64,000 nucleotides of DNA from Branchiostoma floridae (Eukaryota > Chordata > Leptocardii > Amphioxiformes > Branchiostomatidae). Of this stretch, positions 42,678 through 55,657 are shown piece after piece. Every line of letters begins with the position of its first letter. Position 1 is the first letter of the stretch. The notes under the pieces were generated by a model. The model worked only from the letters and a program-made list of their open reading frames with translations. It had not been told where the DNA came from and did not search any database. Where the stretch lies: positions 6,407,836-6,471,835 of the forward strand of contig NC_049989.1 of the NCBI RefSeq assembly GCF_000003815.2, given 5' to 3'. A program made the position numbers and the translations under genes.

Positions 42678-43635
42678 CACAGTAGAGATTGCGATTCAGA
42701 ACAATCGCCGATTGTCCTAGGAGAGATCGCGATCGGAGTTTGTCCTGGCTAGGACAAACTGCGCATGCGATCGGGATCTGTCCCAGGACAATCTGCGATT
42801 CTGTTAGTACAGATTGCAATATCAATCGGGATCTGCCCTAGGATAAACTCCGATACAAACTCAAATGATGCTAAGTTAAAAGAAACAGCAATACTTTGAT
42901 AAACCATGACTACTGAAGGATACCAGACTTGTGTCTGTACTGAATAGGTGTGGAATTGTAAGTAATATCTTGAAACTGTGATTGATATTTGGGCATCTGT
43001 ATGATGCCTTTACAGTTGTAATTGTTCTTCCAAATTTGTGAAATGATTCAGTATATGTTTACTGACTATTGAAATGTACTAAATCGTTGTGAAACTGTAA
43101 TATCTTGACACCTTAAAATTTGCATTCTGACACATTGTTTGATCACCTTTTGTCATCTTTCACATATCATTGGATGTTTGCCACTACAGTACTTTATCAG
43201 AAATTATTTTATCAGAAAACATACTCGCATGTAATTTATCCGTTACAAATTACAAACTAATTCACCTAGAACAGTTAGTAATTCTGAATGCAGGTATGCT
43301 TAACACTGGTTGCAATGTTAGTTGTGCAGTGATTCATTACATTTTTATCTAATCAGAATTTCTCCGAGTAGAATTGGAGATTGTCCTACTAGAATCGCTG
43401 TAAACTTTTGTCTTATGACAGATCCCGATCGCAGTCTGTTTCCTTTATCTTCATCATTTGAGTTTGGATCGGAGTTTCTCCTAGGTCAGATCCCGATTGC
43501 AATCTGTACTAATAGAATCACCGATTGTCCTAGGACAGATCCCAGTCGCAGTTTGTCCTAGCCAGGACAAACTGCGATCGCGATCTCGGCTCCTAGGACA
43601 ATCGGTGATTATTCTGAATCGCAATCTCTACTGTG
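42678..43635. mobile_element. 958-bp long-TIR element (CACAGTAG ends), copy 1
   Basis: Ends CACAGTAGAGATTGCGATTC are inverted repeats that continue for nearly 200 bases with small gaps, and hold internal palindromes of TCCTAGGACA type. The core has no transposase. It shares core blocks (GAAACAGCAAT, GAAACTGTGATTGATATT) with the 53828 element, although the termini differ. Confidence 0.85.
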
Positions 43636-43926
43636 ACATATGTGACGCCGCATCACACATATATCTGTGTTTTGAGCACATATATATATGTGAAGCCGCA
43701 TCGCAAATATATTTGTGTTTTTAGCACATATATATGTTAAACCACATCACACATATATCTGTGGCTGTAGCACATATATATGTGACGCTCACATCACACA
43801 TATATCTGTGTTTGTAGCACAGACATATGTGACGCCGCATCACACATATATCTGTGTTTGCAGCACATATATATGTGACGCCGCATCACACATATATCTG
43901 TGTTTTGTAGCACAGATATATGTAAG
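43636..43926 (-). repeat. ATATGTG array 14, inverted
   Basis: GACGCCGCATCACACATATA units: the reverse complement of array 13, so arrays 13 and 14 form inverted flanks around the 958-bp element. Confidence 0.85.
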
Positions 43927-43989
43927 CCGAAATAACTCCTCTGGACGGCCGAATCTTCTTCCGTGCTATTGACTATAGATCTATTTGCA

Positions 43990-44760
43990 ATTTTTTTTTC
44001 ACATTTCTTTAAAGAGGATGAGACGGAAAGCAGACCCTGCTTATCGAGGTCTTCTCCTCATGTACATAAACAAAATAAAGACACACATACAGGACTACAA
44101 AACGCTAAATAACAAAGGCAAGAGATAATGATAACGACATGAAATAAAACAACAAGGAATCAAATAACAAAGTGACGTGTAGCTGGCATACAAACTTAGA
44201 AGTAATCAAATAAGGTTATAAATCAACTTAAACAACCTGTCTATTGAACACAAGACATAACTACATGAAAATAAACAAGGAATCAAACAACAGAGTGACA
44301 TATGGCTGATAAACAAACTTAGAAATAATCAAATAAGGTTCAGCTAAAACGATCTGTCTGTTTGATGAACTTAAATACAACATCAAATAAATGACAGTTT
44401 TGAATGGTAGATAGTACTGGGTTTCCCCTGAGTAAGGTTGAACATAAAATATTTTCAGTGGTGTGTCTTGGGTCAAATGGTAAGATACCCTGCATGAACA
44501 TAGTGGTTAAAGATGACAACATATCAAGTCTTGCATCATTGTATAGAGGACAGTGTCGAAAATAATGTATAGTTGATTCGTTAGGGTGGCCACATTTACA
44601 CATAGGACTATTTGCACATTTATGTTGGAACAGGTGGAAATTCAACTGACCGAAGTTAAGTCTAAGTCTAGTGAGATGGATTGCTGGGTATCTGGGACCA
44701 TGCGAGAAGTGAAGGTGGGTAGGAGGTCTATAGAAAAAAGACTCCAACTCATTTGCTATT
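43990..44760 (-). mobile_element. 5'-truncated non-LTR retrotransposon (RT C-terminal zinc knuckle), copy 1
   Basis: The minus-strand frame at 44340-44747 encodes HLTRLRLNFGQLNFHLF, then CKCGHPNESTIHYFRHCPLY, the Cys/His C-terminal motif of many LINE reverse transcriptases. A 3' UTR of about 350 bases ends in poly(A) (the T run at 43991-43999). Only the C terminus is present. Confidence 0.75.
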
Positions 44761-44787
44761 TACCTTCGCCGGTTATACGTTGGGTAG

Positions 44788-44791
<4 letters not shown>

Positions 44792-44829
<38 letters not shown>
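44792..44829. repeat. TG microsatellite
   Basis: About 19 TG units with a GCGCGC end; duplicated near 60748. Confidence 0.95.
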
Positions 44830-44843
<14 letters not shown>

Positions 44844-45639
44844 CATGGATTATATTAATGTTTGGTATGTGGGTAGGTCTTGATCAGACCTAAACACGAT
44901 TAGATTTTGGCCCCTCCTAGCGACTTGTTACGGTACTGCAGCGGAACTTCCGAGTAGAATATCTCGAGTTCTGGACATGATTTTTGAGCGTTAGATAGCT
45001 CATCGGGTCGAGAAAAAGTGGCGGTAGGTTTGGGCCTCCTAGTGGTTTGCTTTGGAAATGCAGGGACTGGTTTAATGTCAGACTTTAAAAGGGAATAACT
45101 CAAGAAATGTTTGACGGATCGTCATGTTTTTTTTTTTGGTATGTAGGTAGCTTACATGATGCTTCACATACTTCAATATCAATTATGGAAATCGGAATCT
45201 GATTTGTATATTCAATTAGGAAATTGTCTAAACGCGCTCTGTTCTACCATAGAACTATTGCAACATGTGACATCTGTAAATGAGGAAGAGAAGAATGTTG
45301 AAAGATAGATAATATGCAAATAAGGACATAATTTGCATTATTTGCATAAAATGCTATAATCCCATTGTGGTAAATAACAAGAATTTCTTACTTATGGCAT
45401 TTGCAAGTGTACAGGTGAACATCATTGGACATTGATTATGCAGATGAGGACATCATTTGCATAAACTATCAGGAAATGCGATTAAAGCCTTCTTTCTGAA
45501 CATAGATTGTGTATGTCTTTTACTTTGGTTGGAGGAGATGATCGGCTAATAGAAATTATGCAAATGAGGACCATATTCCCATGATTAATGACAAACAATT
45601 AATACACAAGTGTTAAAAAGGTTAAATCATTTTGGCGAA

Positions 45640-46205
45640 GACAGATACATATGTGATTCATCACACACATATATGTGTGCCTTCAAAAACCAATTTTACG
45701 GCAGACATATTGGCTTAGTGGAGCACATATATATCTGTTTTCTACGGCACACATGCATGTGTGGTGAATCATACATGTATATCCGTTTTCACGCCATATA
45801 TATGTGTGTGCTGAAGCACATATATATCTGTTTTGCACGCAGACATATGTGTGACTGATGCAGCACATATATGTCTGCCACAGGACACAGATATATATGT
45901 GCTTCCGCACACACATATGTCTGCGTGCAAAACGGATATATATGTGTAATTCACCACACATATATGTGTGCCGTTGAAAACAGATATATATGTGCTCCAC
46001 TAAGCACATATGTCTGTCTTCGACGGCACACAGATATGTGTGTGGTTAATTACACATATATATTTGCTTTTGACGGCACACATAATGTGTATAGAGTCAC
46101 ATATATATTTGTTCTTTGTATCGCACATATATGTGTGGAAAATCATATGTATCTGTTATTTTTGGAACATGTATATGTGAATTACACATATATATCTGAT
46201 GATAT
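45640..46205. repeat. ATATGTG array 15, head-to-head
   Basis: 45640-45810 is in minus orientation (GGCTTAGTGGAGCACATATA) and 45815-46205 in plus orientation (GCTGAAGCACATATATATCT), so two arrays meet head to head. Confidence 0.8.
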
Positions 46206-46270
46206 ACTACCACCAATCTGTTTTTAATGCTCTGGCTCGCCCATCCATTTCAGCCGATTGGGAGTCGCAC

Positions 46271-46460
46271 TACTCTCCAAGTAGAGGTTAGGCTACGACT
46301 GTTTTTTAACGTTTTTTAGTCGTTTTTTTATCTGACTCTCTATTTTGTATTGTATCTTGTATTGCTAGGGTTTGACAACAAGATACAATACAAAATCGAA
46401 AGCCCGATAAAAACTATTTTTAAAAAAGCTAAAAAAAACAACCCGCCGGAGCCTAACCTC
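46271..46460 (+). repeat. Foldback 13
   Basis: Left arm TACTCTCCAAGTAGAGG; the right arm is cut at CCTAACCTCGGGGG, as in foldback 10. Confidence 0.85.
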
Positions 46461-46889
46461 GGGGGAATTGTTTGTGTGTTTGTTTCTTTGTTTGTTTGAA
46501 CCATTGTTTATTCATGAAAGCTCACATCGGCTTCCAGGCCTGCAAGTTCGCGGGAATATTCAACTCGCTCCTGCTAGCCTTTACTAGGGCTCCCCGGATT
46601 GGTGATCGGTAGTCTAGTAGTAGAATTTAAACAAATAGAGTCAATAGTACGCTAGAGGAGTCGGCCGGCAAGAGGATTTATATCCTCAAGTCATTTTTAA
46701 AAAGAGATTAAATTCTACATGTCTGGAGCTAAAGAAGAAAAACAGGTGGCTCGCTAAAGCAGTTGCGGTCTAATATTCTCAAATCTTCGATTAACGTAAT
46801 GGGAAAATTTTAAATCAAAATCCAGCCTGGCCTTCAGTTACCTCTTATGACCTCCTTTGTTTGGCCAAACTGCTAGTAATATTCATCGT

Positions 46890-47003
46890 TTACATATATC
46901 TGTGCTACAACACACAGATATATGTTATGCGGCGTCACATATATCTGTGCTACAAAACATAGACATATGTGCGTGGTGAAGCACATATATATCTGTTATG
47001 CAC
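46890..47003 (+). repeat. ATATGTG hairpin array 16, cut by the gap
   Basis: Only the first three hairpins remain before the 100-N join. Confidence 0.85.
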
Positions 47004-47103
47004 NNNNNNNNNNNNNNNNNNNNNNNNNNNNNNNNNNNNNNNNNNNNNNNNNNNNNNNNNNNNNNNNNNNNNNNNNNNNNNNNNNNNNNNNNNNNNNNNN
47101 NNN
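47004..47103. other. Assembly gap, 100 N
   Basis: Exactly 100 N, between copies b and c of the 15-kb unit. Confidence 0.99.
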
Positions 47104-47159
47104 CGCGGCCTATTGGGGGCCAAGTGTTGCAAAATTACTTACATATAAAGACAAGGATT

Positions 47160-47650
47160 TCCTCATATATAAGGCATCGATTAACACACTCATATGTCTT
47201 CAGCTTTACACACACATATATATCTGGCAGGACAAACACATATATGTTCGTCTGCACACATACACATAACACATCGAAGCACACGCTCTTATATGTTTCT
47301 CTATACACATGCACATATACATGGTAGGACACACTCATATATCTTCAGCATTACACACACACATATATATGGTAGGACAAGCACATATATGTTCGTCTGC
47401 ACACATACACATACACATCGAAGCACACGCTCTTATATGTTTCTCTATACTCATACACATATACATGGTAGGACACCAGTATATATTTCAGCTTTAAAAG
47501 TACACACTCATTTGTTTCAGCTTCACACACACACTTGCGCACACAGACACACCTATATATATAGTATGTCACGTTCTTATATGTTCGCTTACACACACAC
47601 ACATAATTACGCACACAGACACCCACTCACATATTTACATGCATGATAAC
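47160..47650. repeat. CACATATATG spaced array, copy c
   Basis: As at 26690, unexpanded; nearly base-for-base equal to copy a. Confidence 0.8.
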
Positions 47651-48392
47651 TCAGTCATAAATTTCTGAAAATTATTACTGTCACAAGCTATGGTCATGAT
47701 TCTTTTAGAGTAGAAAGCTCTTACTAGTCGTAAAGAATTGCCGTCGGCTTGGGTCCCATGTTTTGTTTGAGAAATTGAAGGGTAGAACTCCAGAAATGTT
47801 TGACAAATCTTCATAACTATTTGTATGTTCATAGCTTAAGTGATGATGGATATAAGCTCACGCTACATATGCAAAGAATGAGCTACTTTGCATAATTGTG
47901 TGACTTTAGAACATGAAGAGAGTGAGATTAACTTTAATTGGAAACTTTGCAAATAAAGACATCATCTGCAAAATTGGTGTGTGCTGCAAATCATATATAC
48001 GTATATGTATCATATAATTATACGTTTGGGCTGCAAACACTCCAACCGTTTGTCTTTTGTCGTCACCAATGATCATAGAAAATATCGTCATGTTAGTCCA
48101 ATGTTAAAGTATGCGGCAACGGTGTGATGAGGACCAAGGTTAGCCTCTACCAGGCTTCGTAGATCGGTGGTCTAAATGTAGCAATTGGACAAATAGAGTC
48201 ATACTACACTAGGGGAGTCAGCCGGCCAGAACAATCATTTCCTCCGTAGGTCGCAAGCTGTTCCCTAGCTGGCTGTACTTCTCTGGCCGGTTTACCTATA
48301 TTTGTTCCATCCTATGGTTTTCCGGCCAGCGACCTATGGAGTCTGGTATAGACTAGACTGTGGTACCAAACTTGCATCAATGTTAAATGTTA

Positions 48393-48776
48393 AGCGGCGT
48401 CACATATATCTGTGCTACAAAACATAGACATATGTGCGTGGTGAAGCACATATATATATGTTTTGCAGGCAGATGTATGTGTAACTGGTGCAGCACATAT
48501 GTCTGCCACAGGACACAGATATATATGCGCCTCAGCACACACATATGTCTGCGTGCAAAACAGATATATATGTGTGATTCACCACACATATATGTGTGCC
48601 GTTGAAAACAGATATATATGTACTCCACTAAGCACATATGTCTGTCTTCGACGGCACACATATATGTGTGTGGTGAATCATATATATATAAATTTGACGG
48701 CACACATATGTGTGTATAAAGTAACACATATATCTGTTCTTTGCAGCACACATATATGTGTGGAAAGCCATATATA
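48393..48776 (+). repeat. ATATGTG hairpin array 17
   Basis: Short form, the counterpart of arrays 1 and 5. Confidence 0.85.
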
Positions 48777-49035
48777 AAAAGGAGTCGAACCCAATAATCC
48801 AGGATCTAGAGTTAGCTTTTGACTAGTTTTAGAGTACAGTAGACACTTGTGATTTTGTATCTTACACTGTTCTTAATCTGTTATGTTAATTGCAATTAAC
48901 TTGTCAATATATAAATCTCTGTTATTTTTGGAACATGGTTATGTGATTTAAAAATATATCTGATAATATACTATCACCGATATGTTCTTTAATGCACTGG
49001 CTCGCCCATCCATTTCAGCCGATTGGGAGTCGCAC

Positions 49036-49224
49036 TACTCTCCAAGTAGAGGTTAGGCTCCAGCTGTTTTTTTAACGTTTTTTGGTCGTTTTTATCGGAC
49101 TCTGTATTTGTATCTTGTTAGGGTTTGACAACACAAGATACAATACAAATTAGAAAGCCCGATAAAAGCTATTTAAAAAAAGGTAAAAAAAAACAGCCGG
49201 AGCCTAACCTCTGCTTGGAGAGTA
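49036..49224 (+). repeat. Foldback 14
   Basis: Like foldbacks 1 and 5, but with the full tail module (GAGAGTACAGACGCACGCGG) that those copies lost. Confidence 0.85.
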
Positions 49225-49397
49225 CAGACGCACGCGGTCGCGCTAAATCTAGGACCACACGGGGGAATTGTTTGTGTGTTTGTTTGTTTGCTTGTTTGAA
49301 TCATTGTTTATTCATTAAAGCTCAAATCGGCCTGCAGGCCTGCAAGTTCACGGGGATATTCAACTTGCTCCTGCTAGCCTTTACTAAGGTGCCGTTT

Positions 49398-49835
49398 GCA
49401 TATATTATATCTGTGCTACAACACACAGATATACTGTATGTAAAGCGGCGTCACATATATCTATGCTACAAAACACAGACATATGCGCGTGGTGAAGCAC
49501 ATATATATCTGTTTTGCACGCAGATATATGTGTGACGGGTGCAGTACATATATGTCTGCCACAGGACACAGATATATATGTGCTTCCGCACACACATATG
49601 TCTGCGTGCAAAACAGATATATATGTGTAATTCACCACACATATATGTGTGCCGTTGAAAACAGATATATATGTGCTCCACTAAGCACATATGTCTGTCT
49701 TCGACGGCAAACATATATGTGTGTGGTGAATCACATATATATCTGTCTTTGACGGCACACATAATGTGTATAGAGTCACATATATATATATCTGTTCTTT
49801 ACAGCACACATATATGGTAGAAAATCATATATATC
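49398..49835 (+). repeat. ATATGTG hairpin array 18, cut by the gap
   Basis: Counterpart of arrays 2 and 6. Confidence 0.85.
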
Positions 49836-50626
49836 NNNNNNNNNNNNNNNNNNNNNNNNNNNNNNNNNNNNNNNNNNNNNNNNNNNNNNNNNNNNNNNNN
49901 NNNNNNNNNNNNNNNNNNNNNNNNNNNNNNNNNNNNNNNNNNNNNNNNNNNNNNNNNNNNNNNNNNNNNNNNNNNNNNNNNNNNNNNNNNNNNNNNNNNN
50001 NNNNNNNNNNNNNNNNNNNNNNNNNNNNNNNNNNNNNNNNNNNNNNNNNNNNNNNNNNNNNNNNNNNNNNNNNNNNNNNNNNNNNNNNNNNNNNNNNNNN
50101 NNNNNNNNNNNNNNNNNNNNNNNNNNNNNNNNNNNNNNNNNNNNNNNNNNNNNNNNNNNNNNNNNNNNNNNNNNNNNNNNNNNNNNNNNNNNNNNNNNNN
50201 NNNNNNNNNNNNNNNNNNNNNNNNNNNNNNNNNNNNNNNNNNNNNNNNNNNNNNNNNNNNNNNNNNNNNNNNNNNNNNNNNNNNNNNNNNNNNNNNNNNN
50301 NNNNNNNNNNNNNNNNNNNNNNNNNNNNNNNNNNNNNNNNNNNNNNNNNNNNNNNNNNNNNNNNNNNNNNNNNNNNNNNNNNNNNNNNNNNNNNNNNNNN
50401 NNNNNNNNNNNNNNNNNNNNNNNNNNNNNNNNNNNNNNNNNNNNNNNNNNNNNNNNNNNNNNNNNNNNNNNNNNNNNNNNNNNNNNNNNNNNNNNNNNNN
50501 NNNNNNNNNNNNNNNNNNNNNNNNNNNNNNNNNNNNNNNNNNNNNNNNNNNNNNNNNNNNNNNNNNNNNNNNNNNNNNNNNNNNNNNNNNNNNNNNNNNN
50601 NNNNNNNNNNNNNNNNNNNNNNNNNN
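49836..50626. other. Assembly gap, 791 N
   Basis: By comparison with copy a it should hold sequence like 29290-30075, about 785 bases, which agrees with the gap length. Confidence 0.95.
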
Positions 50627-50750
50627 AACATTCGTTTTTCGCCTCAGCCTGGCCTTCAGTTACGTGGTGACCTCTTATGACCTCCTCTGTTTGGCCAAAC
50701 TGCTAGTAATATGTACTTTTGTCGTGTCTCAATAAAGACTATATATCGTT

Positions 50751-51220
50751 TGCATATATCTGTGCTACAACACACAGATATATGTGATGCGGCGTCACAT
50801 ATATCTGTGCTACAAAACATAGACATATGTGCGTGGTGCAGCACATATATATCTGTTTTGAACGCAGATATATGTGTGACTGGTGCAGCACATATATGTC
50901 TGCCACAGGACACAGATATATATGTGCTTCAGCACACACATATGTCTGCGTGCAAAACAGATACATGTGTGTAATTCACCACACATATATGTGTGCCGTT
51001 GAAAACAGATATATGTGTTCCACTAAGCACATATGTCTGTCTTCGACGTGCGTGGTGAGTCACATATATATCTGTCTTTGACGGCACACATTTGTGTGTA
51101 TAAAGTAACACATATATCTGTTCTTTGCAGCACACATATATGTGTGGAAAATCATATATATGTATATCTGTTATTTTTGGAATATGTTTATGTGATTTCA
51201 AATATACATCTGATAATATC
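50751..51220 (+). repeat. ATATGTG hairpin array 19
   Basis: Counterpart of array 3, with about 24 bases lost near 51048 (TTCGACGTGCGTGGTG). Confidence 0.85.
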
Positions 51221-51285
51221 CTACCACCAAGCTGTTATTTAATGCTCTGGCTCGCCCATCCATTTCAGGCGATTGGGAGTCGCAC

Positions 51286-51488
51286 TAATCTCCAAGCAGA
51301 GGTTAGGCTACGGCTGTTTTTTTAAACGTTTTTTTAGTCGTTTTTATCGGACTCTCTATTTTGTATTGTATCTTGTATTGTTAGGGTTTGACAACACAAC
51401 ATACAATACAAAATAGAAAGCCTGATAAAAACTATTTAAAAAAAGCTAAAAAAAACACAGCCGGAGCCTAACCTCTGCTTGGAGAGTA
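51286..51488 (+). repeat. Foldback 15
   Basis: Counterpart of foldbacks 3 and 7. Confidence 0.85.
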
Positions 51489-51674
51489 GAGACGCACGCG
51501 GTCGCGCTAAATCTAGGACCACACGGGGGAATTGCTTGTGTGTTTGTTTGTTTGTTTGTTTCTTTGTTTGTTTGTTTGTTTGAATAATTGTTTATTCATG
51601 AAAGCTCAATTCGGCCTGCAAGTTCACGGGAATATTCAACTTGCTCCTGCTAGCCTTTACTAAGGTGTCATTTG

Positions 51675-52162
51675 CATATATTACATCTGTGCTACAACAC
51701 ACAGATATATGTAAAGCGGCGTCACATATATCTGTGCTACAAAACATAGACATATGTGCGTGGTGAAGCACATATATATTTGTTTTGCACGCAGATATAT
51801 GAGTGACTGGTGCAGCACATATATGTCTGCCACAGGACACAGATATATATGTGCTTCCGCACACACACATGTCTGCGTGCAAAACGGATATATATGTGTC
51901 ATTCACCACACATATATGTGTGCCGTTGAAATCAGATATATATATGTGCTCCACTTAGCACATATGTCTGTCTTCGACGGCACACATATATGTGTGTGGT
52001 GAATCACATATATATCTGTCTTTGACGGCACACATATGTGTGTATAAAGTAACACATATATCTGTTCTTTGTATCACACATACATGTGTGGAAAATCATA
52101 TATTTATATCTATCCGTTAATTTTGGAACGTTTATGTGATTTCAAATATGTATCTGATAATA
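51675..52162 (+). repeat. ATATGTG hairpin array 20
   Basis: Counterpart of arrays 4 and 7. Confidence 0.85.
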
Positions 52163-52219
52163 TACTACCATCAATCTGTTCTTTAATGCTCTGGCATCTC
52201 AACCGATTGGGAGTCGCAC

Positions 52220-52424
52220 TTATCTCCAAGCAGAGGTTAGGCTCCGGCTGTTTTTAGACGTTTTTTTTGTCGTTTTTATCGGACTCTCTATTTTGTATTG
52301 AATCTTGTATTGTTAGGATTTGACAACACAAGATACAATACAAAATAGAAAGCCCGATAAAAGCAATTTAAAAAAAAGCTAAAAAAAAAACACACAGCCG
52401 GAGCCTAACCTCTGCTTGAGAGTA
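52220..52424 (+). repeat. Foldback 16
   Basis: Counterpart of foldbacks 4 and 8. Confidence 0.85.
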
Positions 52425-52613
52425 GAGGCGCACGCTGTCGCGCTAAATCTAGGACCACACGACGGGATTGCTTGTGTGTGTGTTTGTTTGTTCATTTGTT
52501 TGTTTGAACCATTGTTTATTCATGAAGTTCAAATTGGCATGCAGGCCTGCAAGTTCGCGGAAATATTTGATTCGCTCCTGCTAGCCTTTACTAGGCTTTA
52601 CTAGGTATCGTTC

Positions 52614-53028
52614 GCATCTATCTGTGCTACATTACACAGACATATGTGCGTGGTGAAGCAAATATATATCTGTTTTGCACGCAGATATATGTGTGACTGG
52701 TGCAGCACATATATGTCTGCCATAGGAAACAGATATATATGTGCTTCAGCACACACACATGTCTGCGAGCAAAACGGATATATATATGTGATTCACCACA
52801 CATATATGTGTACCGTTGAAAACAGATATATATGTGCTCCACTAAGCACATATATGTGTGTGGTGAAACGCATTTATATCTGTCTTTGACGGCACACACA
52901 TGTGTGTATATAGTCACATATATATATATGTTCCTTGCAGCACGCATATATGTGTGGAAAGTCATATATATATTTGTTATTTTTGGAACATGTATATGTG
53001 ATTTACACATATATATCTGATAATATAC
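52614..53028 (+). repeat. ATATGTG hairpin array 21
   Basis: Counterpart of array 9. The segment equal to 36500-37660 is missing before it. Confidence 0.85.
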
Positions 53029-53093
53029 TACCGCCAATCTTTTTTTTTAATGCTCTGGCTCGCCCATCCATTTTAGCCGATTGGGAGTCGTAC

Positions 53094-53278
53094 TACTCTC
53101 CAAGCAGAGGTTAGGCTACGGCTGTTTTTTTAACGTTTTTTGGTCATTTTTTATCGGACTATCTATTTTGTATTGTATCTTGTATTGTTAGGGTTTGACA
53201 ACAAAATACAATACAAAATAGAAAAACCGATAAAAACTATTTTTTAAAAAGCTAAAAAAAAAGTCGGAGCCTAACCTC
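53094..53278 (+). repeat. Foldback 17
   Basis: Counterpart of foldback 10, with the same cut right arm. Confidence 0.85.
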
Positions 53279-53723
53279 GGGGGAATTGTTTGTGTGTTTG
53301 TTTGTTTGTTTGTTAGTTTGTTTGTTTGAACCATTGTTTATTCATAAAAGCTCACATCGGCTTGCAGGCCTGCAAGTTCGCGGGAATATTCAACTCGCTC
53401 CTGCTAGCCTTTACTAGGGCTCCCCGGATTGGTGATCGGTAGTCTAGTTGTAGAATTTAAACAAATAGAGTCAATAGTACGCTAGAGGAGTCGGCCGGCA
53501 AGAGGATTTATATCCTCAAGTCATTTTTAAAAAGAGATTAAATTCTACATGTCTGGAGCTGAAGAACAAAAACAGGTGGATAGCTAAAGCAGTTGTGGTC
53601 TAATATTCTCAAATCTTCGATTACGTATGGGAAAATTAAATCAAAATCCGTTGATGGCTTCAGTTACGTGGTGACCTCCTATGACCTCCTTTGTTTGGCC
53701 AAACTGCTAGTAATATTTATCGT

Positions 53724-53827
53724 TTACATATATCCGTGCTACAACACACAGATATATGTGATGCGGCGTCACATATATCTGTGCTACAAAACATAGACAT
53801 ATGTGCGTGGCGAATCACATATATATG
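53724..53827 (+). repeat. ATATGTG hairpin array 22, left part
   Basis: Counterpart of array 10 up to the insertion. The last ten bases, CATATATATG (53818-53827), are the left target duplication. Confidence 0.88.
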
Positions 53828-55657
53828 TCACAGGGGAGATTGGAATCCAGGGGGATTCGGAATCCTCCTAGGGGAGATTGGAATTCCAATCTCCCCTACG
53901 GGAGATCAGAATTCCAATCTCCCCTATGAGGATTCTGGATCCCCCTATGGGAGATCGGAATTCTAATCTCCCCTATGTGAGATTGGAATTCTAATTTCCC
54001 ATAGGGGAACCCCGATCCAATCTCAAATCATGCTAAGATGTAGGAAACAGCAATCCTGTTTTGATAAACAATTGATTTTATTTAGCATTAATGCAAACCT
54101 TCTAACTCAAGCCTACTTGTGTCACTTCTACAATGTTAACTTCACCGAAGACTACCACACTAGAGTCACTTCTGCAACTTTACTCAATGCAGGTCCACTC
54201 AATTATCTGCTCTATCACACTGCATACCGGATTGAATGAGATGGAGATTGGTAAAGTTTAATCGCGTTCTCACAACATTGAAAACCACATTGAAGTTATA
54301 GTAGAGTTTTTCTGATGACCTGACGAATGCAGCCCTGACGTGGCTGAGCTCCCTGGTGGGGGGTTCTGGTTTGAGTCACATGAGGTTGTTCAAGGCCGCT
54401 AATTAACTAAAGTGATCTGCATTCACTTGCTTCGATTGCTACCTCACTAGTGTCACTTCTACAATCAAGATACCATACTGGTCGTCTCCTTCTTTTGTGT
54501 CATCACTACTGGTGTCACTACCACTACACCAAGGCAACCACACTATCGTATAGAATATAGCATCACTTTGGCAAGAGTATATTCAACCTTACCACATTTT
54601 TTAGTGTCTTTCCTAGAACTACACTCAAGGATGTTACACTATTGTCACTTTTACAATTATACTGAAGGATACCAAACTTGTGTCACTTCTACAACGTTAA
54701 CTACACTAAAGTCTGACTAGTGAAATGTACTGATCTGAATAGGTGTGAAACTGTAACATCTTGAAACTGTGATTGATATTTTGGCATTTTGGCACTTTGA
54801 TCACTTTTCAGTTGTTATTGTTCTTCCAAAGTTGCGAAATGATTCTATGTCAATGTTAACTACACTGAAGTCTGACTGTTGAAATGTACTCATGATCACT
54901 AGCTGTTAATTTTGCCAAATTTTGAACTGCAGGCTTTGATTGGAAAATGACCTCTAAAGTATGGAGTTGATTGGAAAATGACCTCTAAAGTATGGAGTCG
55001 ATTGGAAAATGACCTCTAAAGTATGGAGTCACTAACTTATAATGGCATATGCAAATGTGCTAATTTATATATTGGTGACATTTGCATACCATTATATGAT
55101 TATGATTTAGTGACTCAAATGATTCAGTCTACTTTCCAAAACAATTTCATCCATTCTGATTATTGGTAACATCAAAGATTGTCCTGGTAGAATTCTGGAT
55201 TCTCCTCTATTACTAAATGCTTGAAAATGTGATGTTTACTGAGCTATAGTATAGGATAAGGTGCTATTGTACACTATAGAGAAGTATTCTTAACCTTTAA
55301 TTGTCAGCAAAAATGATAAGTGTTAAATATAAATTATAAAGCATAAGATATGATGATTTATTCTTAGAAATAATTATAAATCCTTTGTTGCATTGTTTGA
55401 AACTTTGAATCCACTCATGGTACATTCAAAGATTATCCTGGTAGAATTCCAATCTCTCCTAGGAGAGATTGGAATTCCAGTAGAACTCCAAAAGAATTCT
55501 AATCTCCCCTAGGGGAGATTGGAATTCCAATCTCCCCTAGGAGGATTCCAGATTCTCCTAGGGGAGATTGGAATTCTGATCTCCCCTAGGGGAGATTGGA
55601 ATTCCAATCTCCCCTAGGAGGATTCCGAATCCCCCTGGATTCCAATCTCCCCTGTGA
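53828..55657. mobile_element. 1.83-kb long-TIR element (TCACAGGGG ends) with 10-bp target duplication
   Basis: Ends TCACAGGGGAGATTGGAATC are inverted repeats for at least 140 bases, built from GGGGAGATTGGAATTCC / CCAATCTCCCC palindromes. CATATATATG flanks both sides (53818-53827, 55658-55667). The interior has no long frame, so it is non-autonomous. Three tandem copies of ATTGGAAAATGACCTCTAAA lie at 54938-55030. Core blocks match the 42678 element. Confidence 0.92.

Larger units (their letters stand above)
32003..47003. repeat. Segmental repeat, 15-kb unit, copy b
   Basis: Starts TATTGGGGGCCAAGTG; matches 47110-62142 in order (for example 33369 with 48387, 37831 with 52644, 42561 with 58517, 44340 with 60296). 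Private features: a 48-bp unit expansion at 32090, an 884-bp deletion at 35265/35266, and an insertion at 39602-40484. Confidence 0.9.

Noticed and set aside
42373-43926. CRISPR-like array of regular repeats
   Set aside because: The spacing is regular, but the spacers are themselves repeats and the context is a eukaryotic genome. No cas genes.
49766-50680. Long frames across the N runs (also at 59362-60042 and 61882-62955)
   Set aside because: Their length comes from N bases; the real sequence at the edges is array or unrelated DNA.
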